From an uncultured Eubacteriales bacterium (lineage in GTDB: Bacteria > Bacillota > Clostridia > Christensenellales > UBA1242), in contig CAJJIV010000001.1 in assembly GCA_905187655.1 (NCBI GenBank), positions 1 to 51,428 on the forward strand: a stretch of DNA of 51,428 nt. Direction: 5' to 3'. The notes beneath the pieces are model-generated. The model was not told the origin of the DNA and made no database searches. It saw only the letters and a list, made by a program, of their open reading frames with translations. Of the stretch, positions 15,646 through 24,312 are shown one piece after another (position 1 is the first letter of the stretch; every line of letters begins with the position of its first letter). The position numbers were made by a program, and so were the translations under genes.

Positions 15646-16955
15646 TGTTCAAAACGTTAGCAGGTGCATTTAAAAACAAAGAAATAAGAAAAAAATTAAT
15701 AATAACTGTTTTGTTATTATTGGTTTACAGGCTTGGCTGTTATTTGCCAATTCCTGGAATTAATGCTGAAGCATATGGGTTATCTATTAGCGAAGATACC
15801 GTTGGTGTACTTAGCTTATTAAACTCGGTAACTGGTTCAGCACTAGAAAATGGCTCGTTTCTTGCACTTGGCATAACGCCTTATATTAACGCATCAATTA
15901 TAGTGCAACTTTTAGCAGTTGGTATTCCTGCCCTAGAAAGGCTTTCTAAGGAAGGCGATGAAGGCAGAAAGAAAATGAATATGATTACAAAAATTATTGC
16001 AATCGTACTTGCAATTGCCCAAGGTGTTGGAACGGTAATTGGATTTGGAAAATCTAGTTTGGTTAACATTTTTGGTGCAGGATGCCCAATTTGGGTAACT
16101 GGAGCATTTGTAGTAATTCTAATGGTTGCAGGAACTTGCTTTACAATGTGGCTAGGTGATCGTATTACCGAGCAAAATGTTGGAAATGGTATTTCATTAA
16201 TTATCTTTGTTGGTATAATGAGTACTGCAGGACTATCAATATTAAATGCCTTTAAGAATATTTTCAGCGGAAATTTAAACGCTCTTTGGGAACTATTAGG
16301 ATTCTTGGCATTAACAGTTTTAATTTTTGCACTAATTGTTTTTGTAGATTTGGCAGAACGCAAAATTCCAGTTCAGTATGCAAAGCAAATTAAGGGACGC
16401 AAAATGTTTGGTGGACAGTCAAGTTACATTCCAATGAAAATAAACGCCAGTGGTGTTATGCCAATAATTTTTGCATCAGCAATAATAACTTTCCCAAGTT
16501 TAATTATGCAACTATTTGGTGTTACACCAGAAAGTGGGTGGTTTGCGAAATTCTATTACAATTACCTTGGAACAGGTAGCGTAGTATATAGCATTTTAGT
16601 TGGCTTGTTAATATTGTTCTTCGCATATTTTTATGCACAAATTCAATTTAACCCAGCCGATGTAAGCCAAAACATTCAACAACACGGTGGATTTATTCCG
16701 GGCATAAGACCAGGGAAGGCAACTACCGATTACTTAAAGCGAGTAAGCAACAGAATTACATTGTTTGGTGCAATATTCCTTGCATTTATTGCAATTGTAC
16801 CATCTGTAATATTTAGACTTGTTGCAGGTGATCAACTAGAATTATTAAACGCATTTACTGCAACTGGTATGCTAATTGTAGTAAGCGTAGCCATAGAATT
16901 TGGAACACAACTAGAAGCACAACTTATGATGAAGCGACACAAAAATATCTTATAG
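15645..16955 (+). CDS. secY: SecY, central channel of the Sec translocon
   Basis: Ten-helix membrane protein forming the SecYEG channel for export and insertion; partner of the SRP whose RNA is also in this window. It has 436 residues. YRLGCYLPIPGI near the N-terminus, the plug region, FGGQSSYIPMKINASGVMPIIFA and RPGKATTDYL are conserved. It sits in the usual position between rplO and adk. Confidence 0.98.
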   Translation: MFKTLAGAFKNKEIRKKLIITVLLLLVYRLGCYLPIPGINAEAYGLSISEDTVGVLSLLNSVTGSALENGSFLALGITPYINASIIVQLLAVGIPALERLSKEGDEGRKKMNMITKIIAIVLAIAQGVGTVIGFGKSSLVNIFGAGCPIWVTGAFVVILMVAGTCFTMWLGDRITEQNVGNGISLIIFVGIMSTAGLSILNAFKNIFSGNLNALWELLGFLALTVLIFALIVFVDLAERKIPVQYAKQIKGRKMFGGQSSYIPMKINASGVMPIIFASAIITFPSLIMQLFGVTPESGWFAKFYYNYLGTGSVVYSILVGLLILFFAYFYAQIQFNPADVSQNIQQHGGFIPGIRPGKATTDYLKRVSNRITLFGAIFLAFIAIVPSVIFRLVAGDQLELLNAFTATGMLIVVSVAIEFGTQLEAQLMMKRHKNIL

Positions 16956-16964
16956 GAGTACAAT

Positions 16965-17585
16965 ATGAACATCTTAATGATTGGGGCATCTGGATCGGGG
17001 AAAGGAACACAAGCAAAAATTTTGGTAGAAAAATATGGCTTTTGCCATTTATCAATGGGTGATGTGTTAAAAGAACAAGTTAAGCTTGGGACAAAAGAAG
17101 GCAAAATTATAGATGAGTACCAACGCAATGGAAATTTGGTGCCACTAGAAATTACAGTAAAAGCACTAGAAAACAAAATTGAAGCAACAAAAAATACAAA
17201 CGGTTATTTGTTAGATGGTTTTCCACGCAACATGGAACAAGTAAAGTTGCTAAAACTTAAAGTAGACCTAGTATTAAACTTCGTAAATGACCTGGAAAGG
17301 CTAAGAGATCGATTGGTTAATCGCAGAGTCTGCAAAGATTGCAATGGAAATTGTCATGTTAGCCAGTTGAAAAACGGCAAATGTCCAGTATGTGGCGGAG
17401 AAGTTTATCAAAGAACTGATGACAATGATGCTTCAATTACCAAAAGGCTAGACTTTTATCGTAAGGAAGTTATGCCAGTAGCCGAGTACTACCATAAGTC
17501 AGGCATTAAGACTGTTGATATAGATGCAGATAAGACTATTAATGAAGTTGCAGAGCAGATAGAAAATGCTATAAAAGAAGTGTAA
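16965..17585 (+). CDS. adk: Adenylate kinase, zinc-LID type
   Basis: Balances ATP, ADP and AMP. It has 206 residues. The P-loop is GASGSGKGTQ (7-16), and DGFPRNMEQ is the substrate-binding motif. The LID carries CKDC and CPVC pairs, so it probably binds structural zinc, as in Gram-positive enzymes. QRTDDND and RLDFYRKEVMPVAEYY follow. The LID is slightly shorter than in Bacillus. Confidence 0.97.
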   Translation: MNILMIGASGSGKGTQAKILVEKYGFCHLSMGDVLKEQVKLGTKEGKIIDEYQRNGNLVPLEITVKALENKIEATKNTNGYLLDGFPRNMEQVKLLKLKVDLVLNFVNDLERLRDRLVNRRVCKDCNGNCHVSQLKNGKCPVCGGEVYQRTDDNDASITKRLDFYRKEVMPVAEYYHKSGIKTVDIDADKTINEVAEQIENAIKEV

Positions 17586-17588
17586 AAA

Positions 17589-18335
17589 ATGATTAAAAGC
17601 AAAACTGAAAAAGAAATAGGGTGTATGCGAGAGTCGGCAAAGATTTTAGCAAAGACTCTTGAATTACTAGAAAAGGAAATCCGACCAGGAATTTCGACAA
17701 AGTACCTTGACAAAATTGCAAATGAATATATAATACAATGCGGAGCAAAACCAGCCTTTTTAGGTCAATATGGTTACCCTGCAACCATTTGCACCTCAGT
17801 TGATGATATTGTTGTACACGGCATTCCACGTGATACAACAATATTAAAAGAAGGTCAAATTATTGGCATAGACTGTGGCGTTAAATACAAGGGGTTCTGT
17901 TCAGACGCGGCGAGAACCTTTGCGGTAGGGAAAATCAGTGCAGAGAAGCAAAAACTTATTGATGTAACAAGACAGAGTTTTTTTGAAGGCATAAAAGACC
18001 TAAAAGCAGGTGCAAGGCTTGGTGACATAGGTGCTAGGGTTCAAAACTATGCCGAAAAGCATGGATTTTCGGTGGTTAGAGACTTAGTTGGTCATGGAAT
18101 TGGCAGGAATATGCACGAAGATCCATCTGTTCCAAACTATGGAACAATGGGGCTAGGAGCAAAAATTCCTAACAACTGCACGCTTGCCATAGAACCAATG
18201 GTTAATGCTGGCGATTATGAGGTAGTGTTTAATGGTATGTGGGATGTAAGGACCAAAGATGGAAAGCCAAGCGCTCATTACGAAAACACTGTCTTAATAA
18301 CCGATAGCGGAGTTGAAATTCTTACAATTTTATAA
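17589..18335 (+). CDS. map: Methionine aminopeptidase, type I
   Basis: Removes the initiator methionine from nascent proteins. It has 248 residues. Metal ligands are in DCGVKYKGFCSDAARTF (two Asp), GHGIGRNMHEDP (His), AIEPMV (Glu) and ENTVLIT (Glu). It starts three bases after the adk stop and has only a weak AAAGAAG site, so coupling to adk is likely. Confidence 0.97.
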   Translation: MIKSKTEKEIGCMRESAKILAKTLELLEKEIRPGISTKYLDKIANEYIIQCGAKPAFLGQYGYPATICTSVDDIVVHGIPRDTTILKEGQIIGIDCGVKYKGFCSDAARTFAVGKISAEKQKLIDVTRQSFFEGIKDLKAGARLGDIGARVQNYAEKHGFSVVRDLVGHGIGRNMHEDPSVPNYGTMGLGAKIPNNCTLAIEPMVNAGDYEVVFNGMWDVRTKDGKPSAHYENTVLITDSGVEILTIL

Positions 18336-18353
18336 ATTTTAGGAGGATAACAG

Positions 18354-18572
18354 ATGTCTAAAGACGATGTTATTGAAACCGAGGGAGTTGTTGTAGAAGC
18401 GCTTCCGGGGGCAACTTTTAAAGTTAAACTATCCAACGGACACATAATTACTGCTTACCTTAGCGGAAAACTTTGGAAAAACCTAATTAGAGTTTACGAA
18501 GGTGACACAGTTAAACTTGAAATGAGCCCTTACGATTTAACAAAAGGCAGAATTATTTGGCGACAAAAATAA
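18354..18572 (+). CDS. infA: Translation initiation factor IF-1
   Basis: OB-fold factor that occupies the A site during initiation. It has 72 residues, starting SKDDVIETEGVVVEALPGATF and ending near LTKGRIIWRQK. AGGAGG is upstream. The KOW-domain gene that many Firmicutes have between map and infA is absent. Confidence 0.98.
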   Translation: MSKDDVIETEGVVVEALPGATFKVKLSNGHIITAYLSGKLWKNLIRVYEGDTVKLEMSPYDLTKGRIIWRQK

Positions 18573-18591
18573 ACTTAAGGAGATTACAAAA

Positions 18592-18708
18592 ATGAAAGTT
18601 AGACCAAGTGTAAAACCAATTTGTGATAAATGTAAAGTTATAAAAAGAAATGGAAAACTAAGAGTTATTTGCTCAAAGTATCCAAAGCACAAACAAGTTC
18701 AAGGCTAA
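18592..18708 (+). CDS. rpmJ: 50S ribosomal protein L36, zinc type
   Basis: The smallest ribosomal protein, 38 residues, reading MKVRPSVKPICDKCKVIKRN and ending KHKQVQG. C11-x2-C14, C27 and H33 form the zinc ribbon. It has one residue more than usual (a Tyr after SK in the ribbon loop). AAGGAG lies before the ATG. It is short enough to be missed by length cut-offs. Confidence 0.97.
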   Translation: MKVRPSVKPICDKCKVIKRNGKLRVICSKYPKHKQVQG

Positions 18709-18759
18709 CATACTAATTAAAAACTAAACTAATTTTTAAAATACATATGGAGGTGGCAA

Positions 18760-19131
18760 ATGGCACGTATTTCAGGTGTTGATTTACCTAATGAAAAGAG
18801 AGTTGAAATAGGTTTAACCTATATTTACGGTGTTGGTAGAGTAACTGCTAACAAAATTTTGTCAGCAACAAACATAAACCCAGACACCAGAGTTAAAGAT
18901 TTGTCTGAATCTGAAGTTAACAAAATCAGAGATTACATAGAAAAGAACCTTGTTGTAGAAGGCGATAAGAAACGTGATGTTGCAATGGACATTAAAAGCC
19001 TTATGGAAATCGGTTGTTACCGAGGTGTAAGACACAGAAAAGGTCTTCCATGCCGTGGACAAAAGACAAGCAGTAATGCAAGAACTGCAAAAGGTCCTCG
19101 TAACAGTGGAATTAAGAAGAAAGGAAAATAA
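18760..19131 (+). CDS. rpsM: 30S ribosomal protein S13
   Basis: Head protein making intersubunit bridges and touching the P-site tRNA. It has 123 residues, with MARISGVDLPNEKRVEIGLTY and the C-terminal RGVRHRKGLPCRGQKTSSNAR. GGAGG precedes the start. Confidence 0.98.
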   Translation: MARISGVDLPNEKRVEIGLTYIYGVGRVTANKILSATNINPDTRVKDLSESEVNKIRDYIEKNLVVEGDKKRDVAMDIKSLMEIGCYRGVRHRKGLPCRGQKTSSNARTAKGPRNSGIKKKGK

Positions 19132-19145
19132 GGAGATAATAAACA

Positions 19146-19535
19146 ATGGCAGTTCAAAAAAGAACAACTAAGAAGAAAAGAACAACTAATATTGATAAAG
19201 GTGTAGTTCATGTTCATGCATCTTTTAACAACACATTAGTTACAATTACCGATGTTGCTGGTAATGTTATTGCTTGGAGTTCAGCAGGAAGCCTTGGTTA
19301 CAAGGGAAACAAAAAGAGCACTCCATTTGCAGCAAGTCAAGCCGCTGAAACAGCAGCAAAAGCAGCAAAAGAGTATGGCTTAAAGAGTGTTGAAGTTTTA
19401 GTTAAGGGACCTGGTAACGGCAGAGAAGCAGCAATCAGAGCACTTGCTAATGCAGACATTGAAGTAACAATGATCCGTGATGTGTCTCCAATCCCACACA
19501 ATGGTTGCAGACCACCAAAGAGAAGAAGAATATAG
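19146..19535 (+). CDS. rpsK: 30S ribosomal protein S11
   Basis: Platform protein at the mRNA exit site. It has 129 residues. VHVHASFNNTLVTITD and the C-terminal DVSPIPHNGCRPPKRRRI are diagnostic. Confidence 0.98.
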   Translation: MAVQKRTTKKKRTTNIDKGVVHVHASFNNTLVTITDVAGNVIAWSSAGSLGYKGNKKSTPFAASQAAETAAKAAKEYGLKSVEVLVKGPGNGREAAIRALANADIEVTMIRDVSPIPHNGCRPPKRRRI

Positions 19536-19547
19536 GAGGAGTAGCAA

Positions 19548-20168
19548 ATGGCAAAGTATACATCAGCAGATTGCAGACTATGTCGTAGAGAAGGCACAAA
19601 ACTTTTCTTAAAAGGAGACCGTTGCCTATCTAAGAAATGTGCAATAGAAAAGCGTCCAGTAGTTCCTGGACAACACGGCAATGCTCGCAAAAAATTTACC
19701 GAATATGGTAAACAATTAAGAGAAAAACAAAAAGTTAAAAGAGCATATGGTATCCTTGAAAAGCAAATGCGTGGATATTATGAAGAAGCAGAAAGACAAA
19801 GCGGAATTACCGGTGAAACAATTCTATCTTTATTAGAAAGAAGATTAGACAATGTTGTATACCGTATGGGTATTGGCGTAAGTCGTTCAGCAGCAAGACA
19901 AATTGTTAACCATGGTCATATTTGTGTTAATGGCAAAAGAGTTAACATTCCTGCTTATCAAGTAAATGTTGGTGATGTTATTTCTGTTAAAGATAACAAA
20001 AAGAATCTAGAAATGTTTAAATCGCTTAAAGAACTTAAAGTTATTATGCCAAAGTGGTTAGAATTTGATGCTAACAAACTAGAAGGCAAAGTATTAGATT
20101 TACCAAAGCGAGATGATATTGACCTTGCAATAGAAGAACACTTAATTGTCGAATTATATTCTAAATAA
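19548..20168 (+). CDS. rpsD: 30S ribosomal protein S4, zinc form
   Basis: Primary 16S-binding and fidelity protein. It has 206 residues. C9-x2-C12 and C26-x4-C31 make the zinc knuckle of the C+ form; an S4 domain follows (RRLDNVVYRMGIGVSRSAAR). Its place between rpsK and rpoA is typical of Clostridia, not Bacillus. Confidence 0.98.
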   Translation: MAKYTSADCRLCRREGTKLFLKGDRCLSKKCAIEKRPVVPGQHGNARKKFTEYGKQLREKQKVKRAYGILEKQMRGYYEEAERQSGITGETILSLLERRLDNVVYRMGIGVSRSAARQIVNHGHICVNGKRVNIPAYQVNVGDVISVKDNKKNLEMFKSLKELKVIMPKWLEFDANKLEGKVLDLPKRDDIDLAIEEHLIVELYSK

Positions 20169-20185
20169 TAAAGGAGTAAATTATT

Positions 20186-21139
20186 ATGATGGAAATCGAA
20201 AGACCTAAAGTTATCTGTGAGGAAGACAACAATGGTGCATATGCTAAATTTACCGTTGCTCCACTTGAAAAGGGGTTTGGTGTAACTCTTGGCAACGCAC
20301 TAAGAAGAACATTGTTATCAGCGTTACCAGGTGCTGGCGTAACTGCAATTAAAATTGCTGGCGTTCAACATGAGTTTTCTACAATTAAGGGCATTAAAGA
20401 AGATGTTACCGAAATTGTACTAAACATGAAGGGTTTAGCTGTTAAAACAAGTGTGTTAGACAATGATTTCAGAAAAGTATTACACCTTTCTCACAAGGGT
20501 GCTGGTGTAGTTACTGCAAGTATGATTGCACACGATGACCAAGTAGAAGTTCTTAACCCAGACTTATACATCTGCACAATGGAAAAAGATGCCAACCTAG
20601 ATATGGACATAACAATTGGCAGAGGCAGAGGATATGTTCTTGCTGATAAAAACAAGGTAGATACCGATCCAGTTGGCACAATTGCCATGGACACAAACTT
20701 TACCCCACTTAAAAAAGTTAACTTTGAAGTTCAAAGCACTCGTGTTGGGCAGAGTATAGACTATGACAAACTTGTTCTAGAAGTAGAAACAAATGGAACT
20801 ATGAGTGCAAAGGAAATAGTTAGTTTGTCCGCTAAACTAGTAAATGACCACTTAAGTTTATTTATTGAACTTGTAGAAAGTATGGCTAGTCAATCATTGT
20901 TAGTTTCTAGCAAAGAAGATAAAGTTATAAAATTGCTTGAAATGAGCATTGAAGACATGGATTTAAGTGTCCGTTCTTACAACTGCTTAAAGAGAGCAAA
21001 TATTAATACCGTAGAAGACTTAACTAAAAAGACTGAAGATGATATGTTAAAAGTTAAAAATCTTGGCAGAAAATCTTTGGATGAAGTAATTAACAAATTA
21101 AATGGCTATGGTTTAAGTCTTAAGAACCAAGAAGAATAA
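20186..21139 (+). CDS. rpoA: RNA polymerase alpha subunit
   Basis: Dimerises to nucleate core RNA polymerase; its C-terminal domain contacts UP elements and activators. It has 317 residues. The N-terminal domain shows GFGVTLGNALRRTLLSALPG, and the helix-hairpin-helix C-terminal domain SVRSYNCLKRANINTVEDL and NLGRKSLDEV. Two adjacent ATGs exist; I use the first, with AAAGGAG nine bases upstream. Confidence 0.98.
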   Translation: MMEIERPKVICEEDNNGAYAKFTVAPLEKGFGVTLGNALRRTLLSALPGAGVTAIKIAGVQHEFSTIKGIKEDVTEIVLNMKGLAVKTSVLDNDFRKVLHLSHKGAGVVTASMIAHDDQVEVLNPDLYICTMEKDANLDMDITIGRGRGYVLADKNKVDTDPVGTIAMDTNFTPLKKVNFEVQSTRVGQSIDYDKLVLEVETNGTMSAKEIVSLSAKLVNDHLSLFIELVESMASQSLLVSSKEDKVIKLLEMSIEDMDLSVRSYNCLKRANINTVEDLTKKTEDDMLKVKNLGRKSLDEVINKLNGYGLSLKNQEE

Positions 21140-21153
21140 TTAAGGAGAAAAAT

Positions 21154-21663
21154 ATGGAAACACAAAAATTAGGTTTGCCAACTGACCAAAGAAAGGCATT
21201 GCTAAGAGGATTAGAAACCGAATTGTTATGGCACGGCAGAATTGAAACCACTTTTGCAAACGCAAAAGCTGTTGCAAGACTTGCAGATAAAGACATTACA
21301 ATTGCCATTAATGCAATGAATGATGTTCAGTCTGAAGAAAGAGTTTCTACAAATAGCAAAGGCAAAGAAGTTAAAACAACCGTTGTTAAAGATGGTGCAA
21401 AAAAACTTGCTGCTCGCCGTAAACTAATGGCTCATTTATATGACAAACAGGAAGAAAAGGGCAAAAATGAAAAGAAGTCTGCCTACAAGGCAAGAACCGA
21501 ACAAATTCAACACCCATTAATTGAAAGAATATTTGATGACCTTGCTCCAAAATATGCAAAAAGAGCAGAAGAAGTTGGCTCTAAGGGTGGTTATACCCGC
21601 GTTTTAAAGACCACTTTGCGTAGAGGCGACAATTGTCAAATGGCAATCGTTGAATTAGTTTAA
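21154..21663 (+). CDS. rplQ: 50S ribosomal protein L17 with insertions
   Basis: Large-subunit protein near the exit-tunnel side. It has 169 residues, against ~115-130 in most bacteria. The N-terminus (DQRKALLRGLETELLWHGRI) and C-terminus (KGGYTRVLKTTLRRGDNCQM) are conserved. The extra length lies in two internal charged stretches (~52-84 and ~99-118). It is the last gene of the alpha operon. Confidence 0.96.
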   Translation: METQKLGLPTDQRKALLRGLETELLWHGRIETTFANAKAVARLADKDITIAINAMNDVQSEERVSTNSKGKEVKTTVVKDGAKKLAARRKLMAHLYDKQEEKGKNEKKSAYKARTEQIQHPLIERIFDDLAPKYAKRAEEVGSKGGYTRVLKTTLRRGDNCQMAIVELV

Positions 21664-21709
21664 TTTTTAAACTAGTCACAAATTAGTTTTATAATTGGTT
21701 ATTTTATAT

Positions 21710-21743
21710 GGAATTAAGCACTCTTATGCTTAATTCCTTTTTT
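21710..21743 (+). terminator. Terminator of the ribosomal operon
   Basis: An 11 bp perfect stem (GGAATTAAGCA/TGCTTAATTCC, 6-base loop) is followed by six T. It lies 46 bp after rplQ and closes the block that begins at rpsJ. Confidence 0.88.
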
Positions 21744-21798
21744 ATTTTACAAAAGTATGCTAAACTAAAAAAAACAAAAGAAAGGAGGAAGTTTGCAT

Positions 21799-22647
21799 AT
21801 GAAAATCCTAAACGGAAAGGATTTGGCTACCACAATTAAAGAAGAGATTAAAACAGAAATACAAAATGACTATATACTTAAGGGCAAAAGTGCACCAACA
21901 TTGGCGGTGGTTTTAGTTGGAGATAATCCTGCAAGCGAAATTTATGTGAGAAATAAGGTAAAAGCCTGTGAATATGTGGGACTTGGTAGTTTAGTCGAAC
22001 GACTGCCCCAAACTGCCACAGAGGCTGAAATTTTGGCTAAAATTGATATGTTAAACAAAAACAATGACATTTCTGGCATTCTAGTGCAACTTCCTTTGCC
22101 CAATAATTTAAACGAAACCAAGGTAATAGAGGCAATTGACCCTAATAAAGATGTAGATGCCTTAAGTTATATAAACAAGGGGAAATTGGTGTCAGGCACA
22201 AATATTATTGCACCCTGCACCGCAAGTGGAATAATAGATATACTAAAAATGAACGGCATAGAAATAAGTGGAAAAAGAGCAGTTGTTGTAGGAAGAAGTC
22301 AATTGGTTGGAAGACCGGTTGAAATATTATTAACCCAGAACAATGCAACTACCACCATTTGCCATAGCCGAACACAAAATTTAAAAGAAATAACAGCTTC
22401 GGCCGACATATTGGTTGTTGCTATAGGCAAACCAAACTTTATAACCGCTGAATATGTTAAAGAAGGTGCGGTGGTAATAGATGTTGGAATAAACAGGGTA
22501 AATGGCAAGGTGGTAGGAGATTGTGATTATAATAATTTACTAGAAAAAGTTGGAGCAATTACTCCTGTGCCTGGAGGTGTTGGACCTATGACAATCACAG
22601 AATTATTAAAAAACACGCTTAAACTTGCAAAGTGTCAAGAGAAATAA
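21799..22647 (+). CDS. folD: Bifunctional methylenetetrahydrofolate dehydrogenase/cyclohydrolase
   Basis: Makes 10-formyl-THF from 5,10-methylene-THF, feeding purine synthesis and formyl-Met-tRNA. It has 282 residues. Catalytic Tyr49 and Lys53 lie in YVRNKVKACE; GILVQLPLP, VVVGRSQLVGRPV (nucleotide binding) and TPVPGGVGPMT are intact. The ATG is chosen over an earlier TTG because AAAGGAGG is ten bases before it. It stands alone between the ribosomal terminator and the accessory genes. Confidence 0.97.
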   Translation: MKILNGKDLATTIKEEIKTEIQNDYILKGKSAPTLAVVLVGDNPASEIYVRNKVKACEYVGLGSLVERLPQTATEAEILAKIDMLNKNNDISGILVQLPLPNNLNETKVIEAIDPNKDVDALSYINKGKLVSGTNIIAPCTASGIIDILKMNGIEISGKRAVVVGRSQLVGRPVEILLTQNNATTTICHSRTQNLKEITASADILVVAIGKPNFITAEYVKEGAVVIDVGINRVNGKVVGDCDYNNLLEKVGAITPVPGGVGPMTITELLKNTLKLAKCQEK

Positions 22648-22685
22648 AAATTTTTATACATATTTACCGAAAAATAAAATGGGTC

Positions 22686-22768
22686 TAGACAAAAAACAGA
22701 AATTGTGCTAATATATTTATCGTAAACAAATAAAATCATTTTACAATCTCATCGGATTTTGGTACAAT
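22686..22768 (+). promoter_or_regulatory. Two tandem promoters before the HicB-like gene
   Basis: TAGACA-17 bp-TAATAT (22686-22714) and TTTACA-17 bp-TACAAT (22740-22768) lie one after the other in the 150 bp between folD and the next gene. The second is closer to consensus. They mark the start of a new transcription unit. Confidence 0.55.
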
Positions 22769-22800
22769 AATTATTGATTAAAATTTGAGGTTTGTTTTAT

Positions 22801-23133
22801 ATGAAGACATATGTTTACCCAGCCGTTATTTATGAAAACAAAGATGGCACTTATTATGCATCTATTATAGACCTTAACTTGTTGGCCGTTGGCGATACCG
22901 AACAAGATGCATTTATTCAAGCAAGAAATAGTTTAAAATCTTATTTTGAATTGTCGGCAAGATTTGACACCGAGGTGCCAGAACCATCAGATTTTAAACT
23001 AATTAAATCCAAATATCCAAAGCAAACTGTGGTTATGCTAGATGTATTGGTAAACGAAAGTGACCAAATACCAACCAAAGAAGACCAAAAGTACAAAGAT
23101 TTTATGAAATTGTTCTTTGATGAAGGTGAATAA
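22801..23133 (+). CDS. HicB-like protein
   Basis: A 110-residue protein whose first ~50 residues match the HicB antitoxin N-terminal fold (a partial RNase H fold): YPAVIYENKDGTYYASIIDLNLLAVGDTEQDAFIQARNSL-type sequence. In HicAB modules HicB neutralises the RNase HicA and represses the operon through a C-terminal DNA-binding domain. Here no HicA is adjacent and the C-terminus has no obvious helix-turn-helix, so it may be an orphan or work with the next gene. The start is the ATG with GAGG upstream; a TTG nine bases earlier is less likely. First gene of a four-gene unit. Confidence 0.65.
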   Translation: MKTYVYPAVIYENKDGTYYASIIDLNLLAVGDTEQDAFIQARNSLKSYFELSARFDTEVPEPSDFKLIKSKYPKQTVVMLDVLVNESDQIPTKEDQKYKDFMKLFFDEGE

Positions 23134-23147
23134 GGAGGCATAAAGTT

Positions 23148-23450
23148 ATGGATAAAGATTATCAAACTGACTTAGTTGTTCTTGCGCTTGCAGTTGGTTT
23201 TCAAACGGTGGCAAAGGACAAGAATATATATTTGACGACAATTTACAAAAAACAAACAAAAATGTACCCTTTTAACGAAAAGCAAGATGATATGCTATGT
23301 GGAAAGAGCGCCGAGATTTTGGCAATTATAGATGAAAGACTTGGTGTTAAAACCGACAGTAAAGACCTTAACAAAAGATACAAAGTTTTTTACGAAGCTC
23401 TTGCCGATGAAAATCATCCATTTTGGAAAATTGCAAAAGCAAATATGTAG
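23148..23450 (+). CDS. Unrecognised 100-residue protein
   Basis: I do not recognise this protein. It is soluble, with a hydrophobic patch (LVVLALAVGFQTVA, 9-22) followed by a charged C-terminal half. It has no HicA features: no dsRNA-binding fold pattern and no catalytic His motif, although it directly follows the HicB-like gene. GGAGG before the ATG and the 14 bp spacing support it as a real gene of the unit. Confidence 0.6.
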   Translation: MDKDYQTDLVVLALAVGFQTVAKDKNIYLTTIYKKQTKMYPFNEKQDDMLCGKSAEILAIIDERLGVKTDSKDLNKRYKVFYEALADENHPFWKIAKANM

Positions 23451-23458
23451 GAGGTTTT

Positions 23459-23671
23459 ATGAAAACAGTGAACAGAGCATATGGGGATTATGTTAAGCAA
23501 CTACTTGAAAAAGCGGGAGAAATTTTTAAAAACCTTACAACTGGTAAAACAGGAGAAGAAATCTTAAACAAAATAAGCACTGTTATAAAAAACGCTGAAA
23601 AGTGTTTAAAAGGTGAAATGCTTCTAGGTGGCACAATGCTTAATAAATTTATAGAGCCAACACTATCTTAA
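23459..23671 (+). CDS. Unrecognised 70-residue helical protein
   Basis: Not recognised. It is a small Lys/Glu-rich helical protein with a hydrophobic end. The start is the ATG after TAGGAGG, which overlaps the previous stop region; a longer reading from 23423 would lie within the preceding gene. It is tightly packed in the HicB-like unit. Confidence 0.5.
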   Translation: MKTVNRAYGDYVKQLLEKAGEIFKNLTTGKTGEEILNKISTVIKNAEKCLKGEMLLGGTMLNKFIEPTLS

Positions 23672-23683
23672 AGGAGAAATTTG

Positions 23684-24223
23684 GTGTCTACAAACTATCT
23701 AAAAGAAATAGCAACCACAATTGGTTGGCGTTTTGTTAACGATGGAGATAGATATGGTGTTTACGAATACATAAAGCAAGAAAACAAGTATGAATCTATC
23801 TGCCACATACTAAGAATTTATAATGACCCTAGTCAAGAAGAACTATATGAAATGTTTGAAACTCTTAAACGGGTTTTGCCACGAAAACTTAAAAAGGCAC
23901 TTGAAAAAATTACTAAGGGTGTAAAATTAGAAGAATTAGAAACGGTTGCTGACGTAATTAAATTTACGGTGGAAGAGTACAAATTTAAAACTGATTATGC
24001 CAAACTAAACGAGTATGGCAAGCTTTTAGGTGTTGACATACAAAAACTTGGATATAGTTTTAAGTATAAATTAACAAAAAAAGAGCGTGCAGAAATTTTG
24101 GCAAAAATTGAAATTGCCTTACCCATAGAAATTGCACCAATTTTGGGTAATATTAAAAAGGTGGATTACAAACTGGCATATATTAAAAAAAATAAGGCAA
24201 GTTTATTAGATAAAGAAGCATAA
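23684..24223 (+). CDS. Unrecognised 179-residue protein
   Basis: Not recognised. The N-terminal ~60 residues are mixed (WRFVNDGDRYGVYEYIKQE), and the rest is helical with many Lys and Glu. No signal peptide or membrane segment is seen. The likely start is GTG, seven bases after AGGAG; the TTG one codon earlier is only four bases away. It is the last gene of the unit and is followed by a strong terminator. Confidence 0.6.
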   Translation: MSTNYLKEIATTIGWRFVNDGDRYGVYEYIKQENKYESICHILRIYNDPSQEELYEMFETLKRVLPRKLKKALEKITKGVKLEELETVADVIKFTVEEYKFKTDYAKLNEYGKLLGVDIQKLGYSFKYKLTKKERAEILAKIEIALPIEIAPILGNIKKVDYKLAYIKKNKASLLDKEA

Positions 24224-24228
24224 TATAT

Positions 24229-24283
24229 AAGAGCAGATAAGTTAATGAGTATTGACTTTTCTGCTCTTTTGTTATATTATAAT
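24229..24283 (+). terminator. Terminator, overlapping a possible promoter for the next unit
   Basis: A 17 bp stem with one mismatch (outer arm AAGAGCAGA/TCTGCTCTT, 6-base loop) ends in a T run near 24270. The descending arm also contains TTGACT, which with TATTAT 17 bp later (24252-24280) could be the promoter of the following four genes. The terminator is clear; the promoter reading is tentative. Confidence 0.7.
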
Positions 24284-24312
24284 AATATAAATACACGAAA
24301 AGGAAGGCTTTA

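Noticed and set aside
23148..23450. HicA toxin
   Set aside because: Too long, and no dsRNA-binding fold pattern or catalytic His motif.
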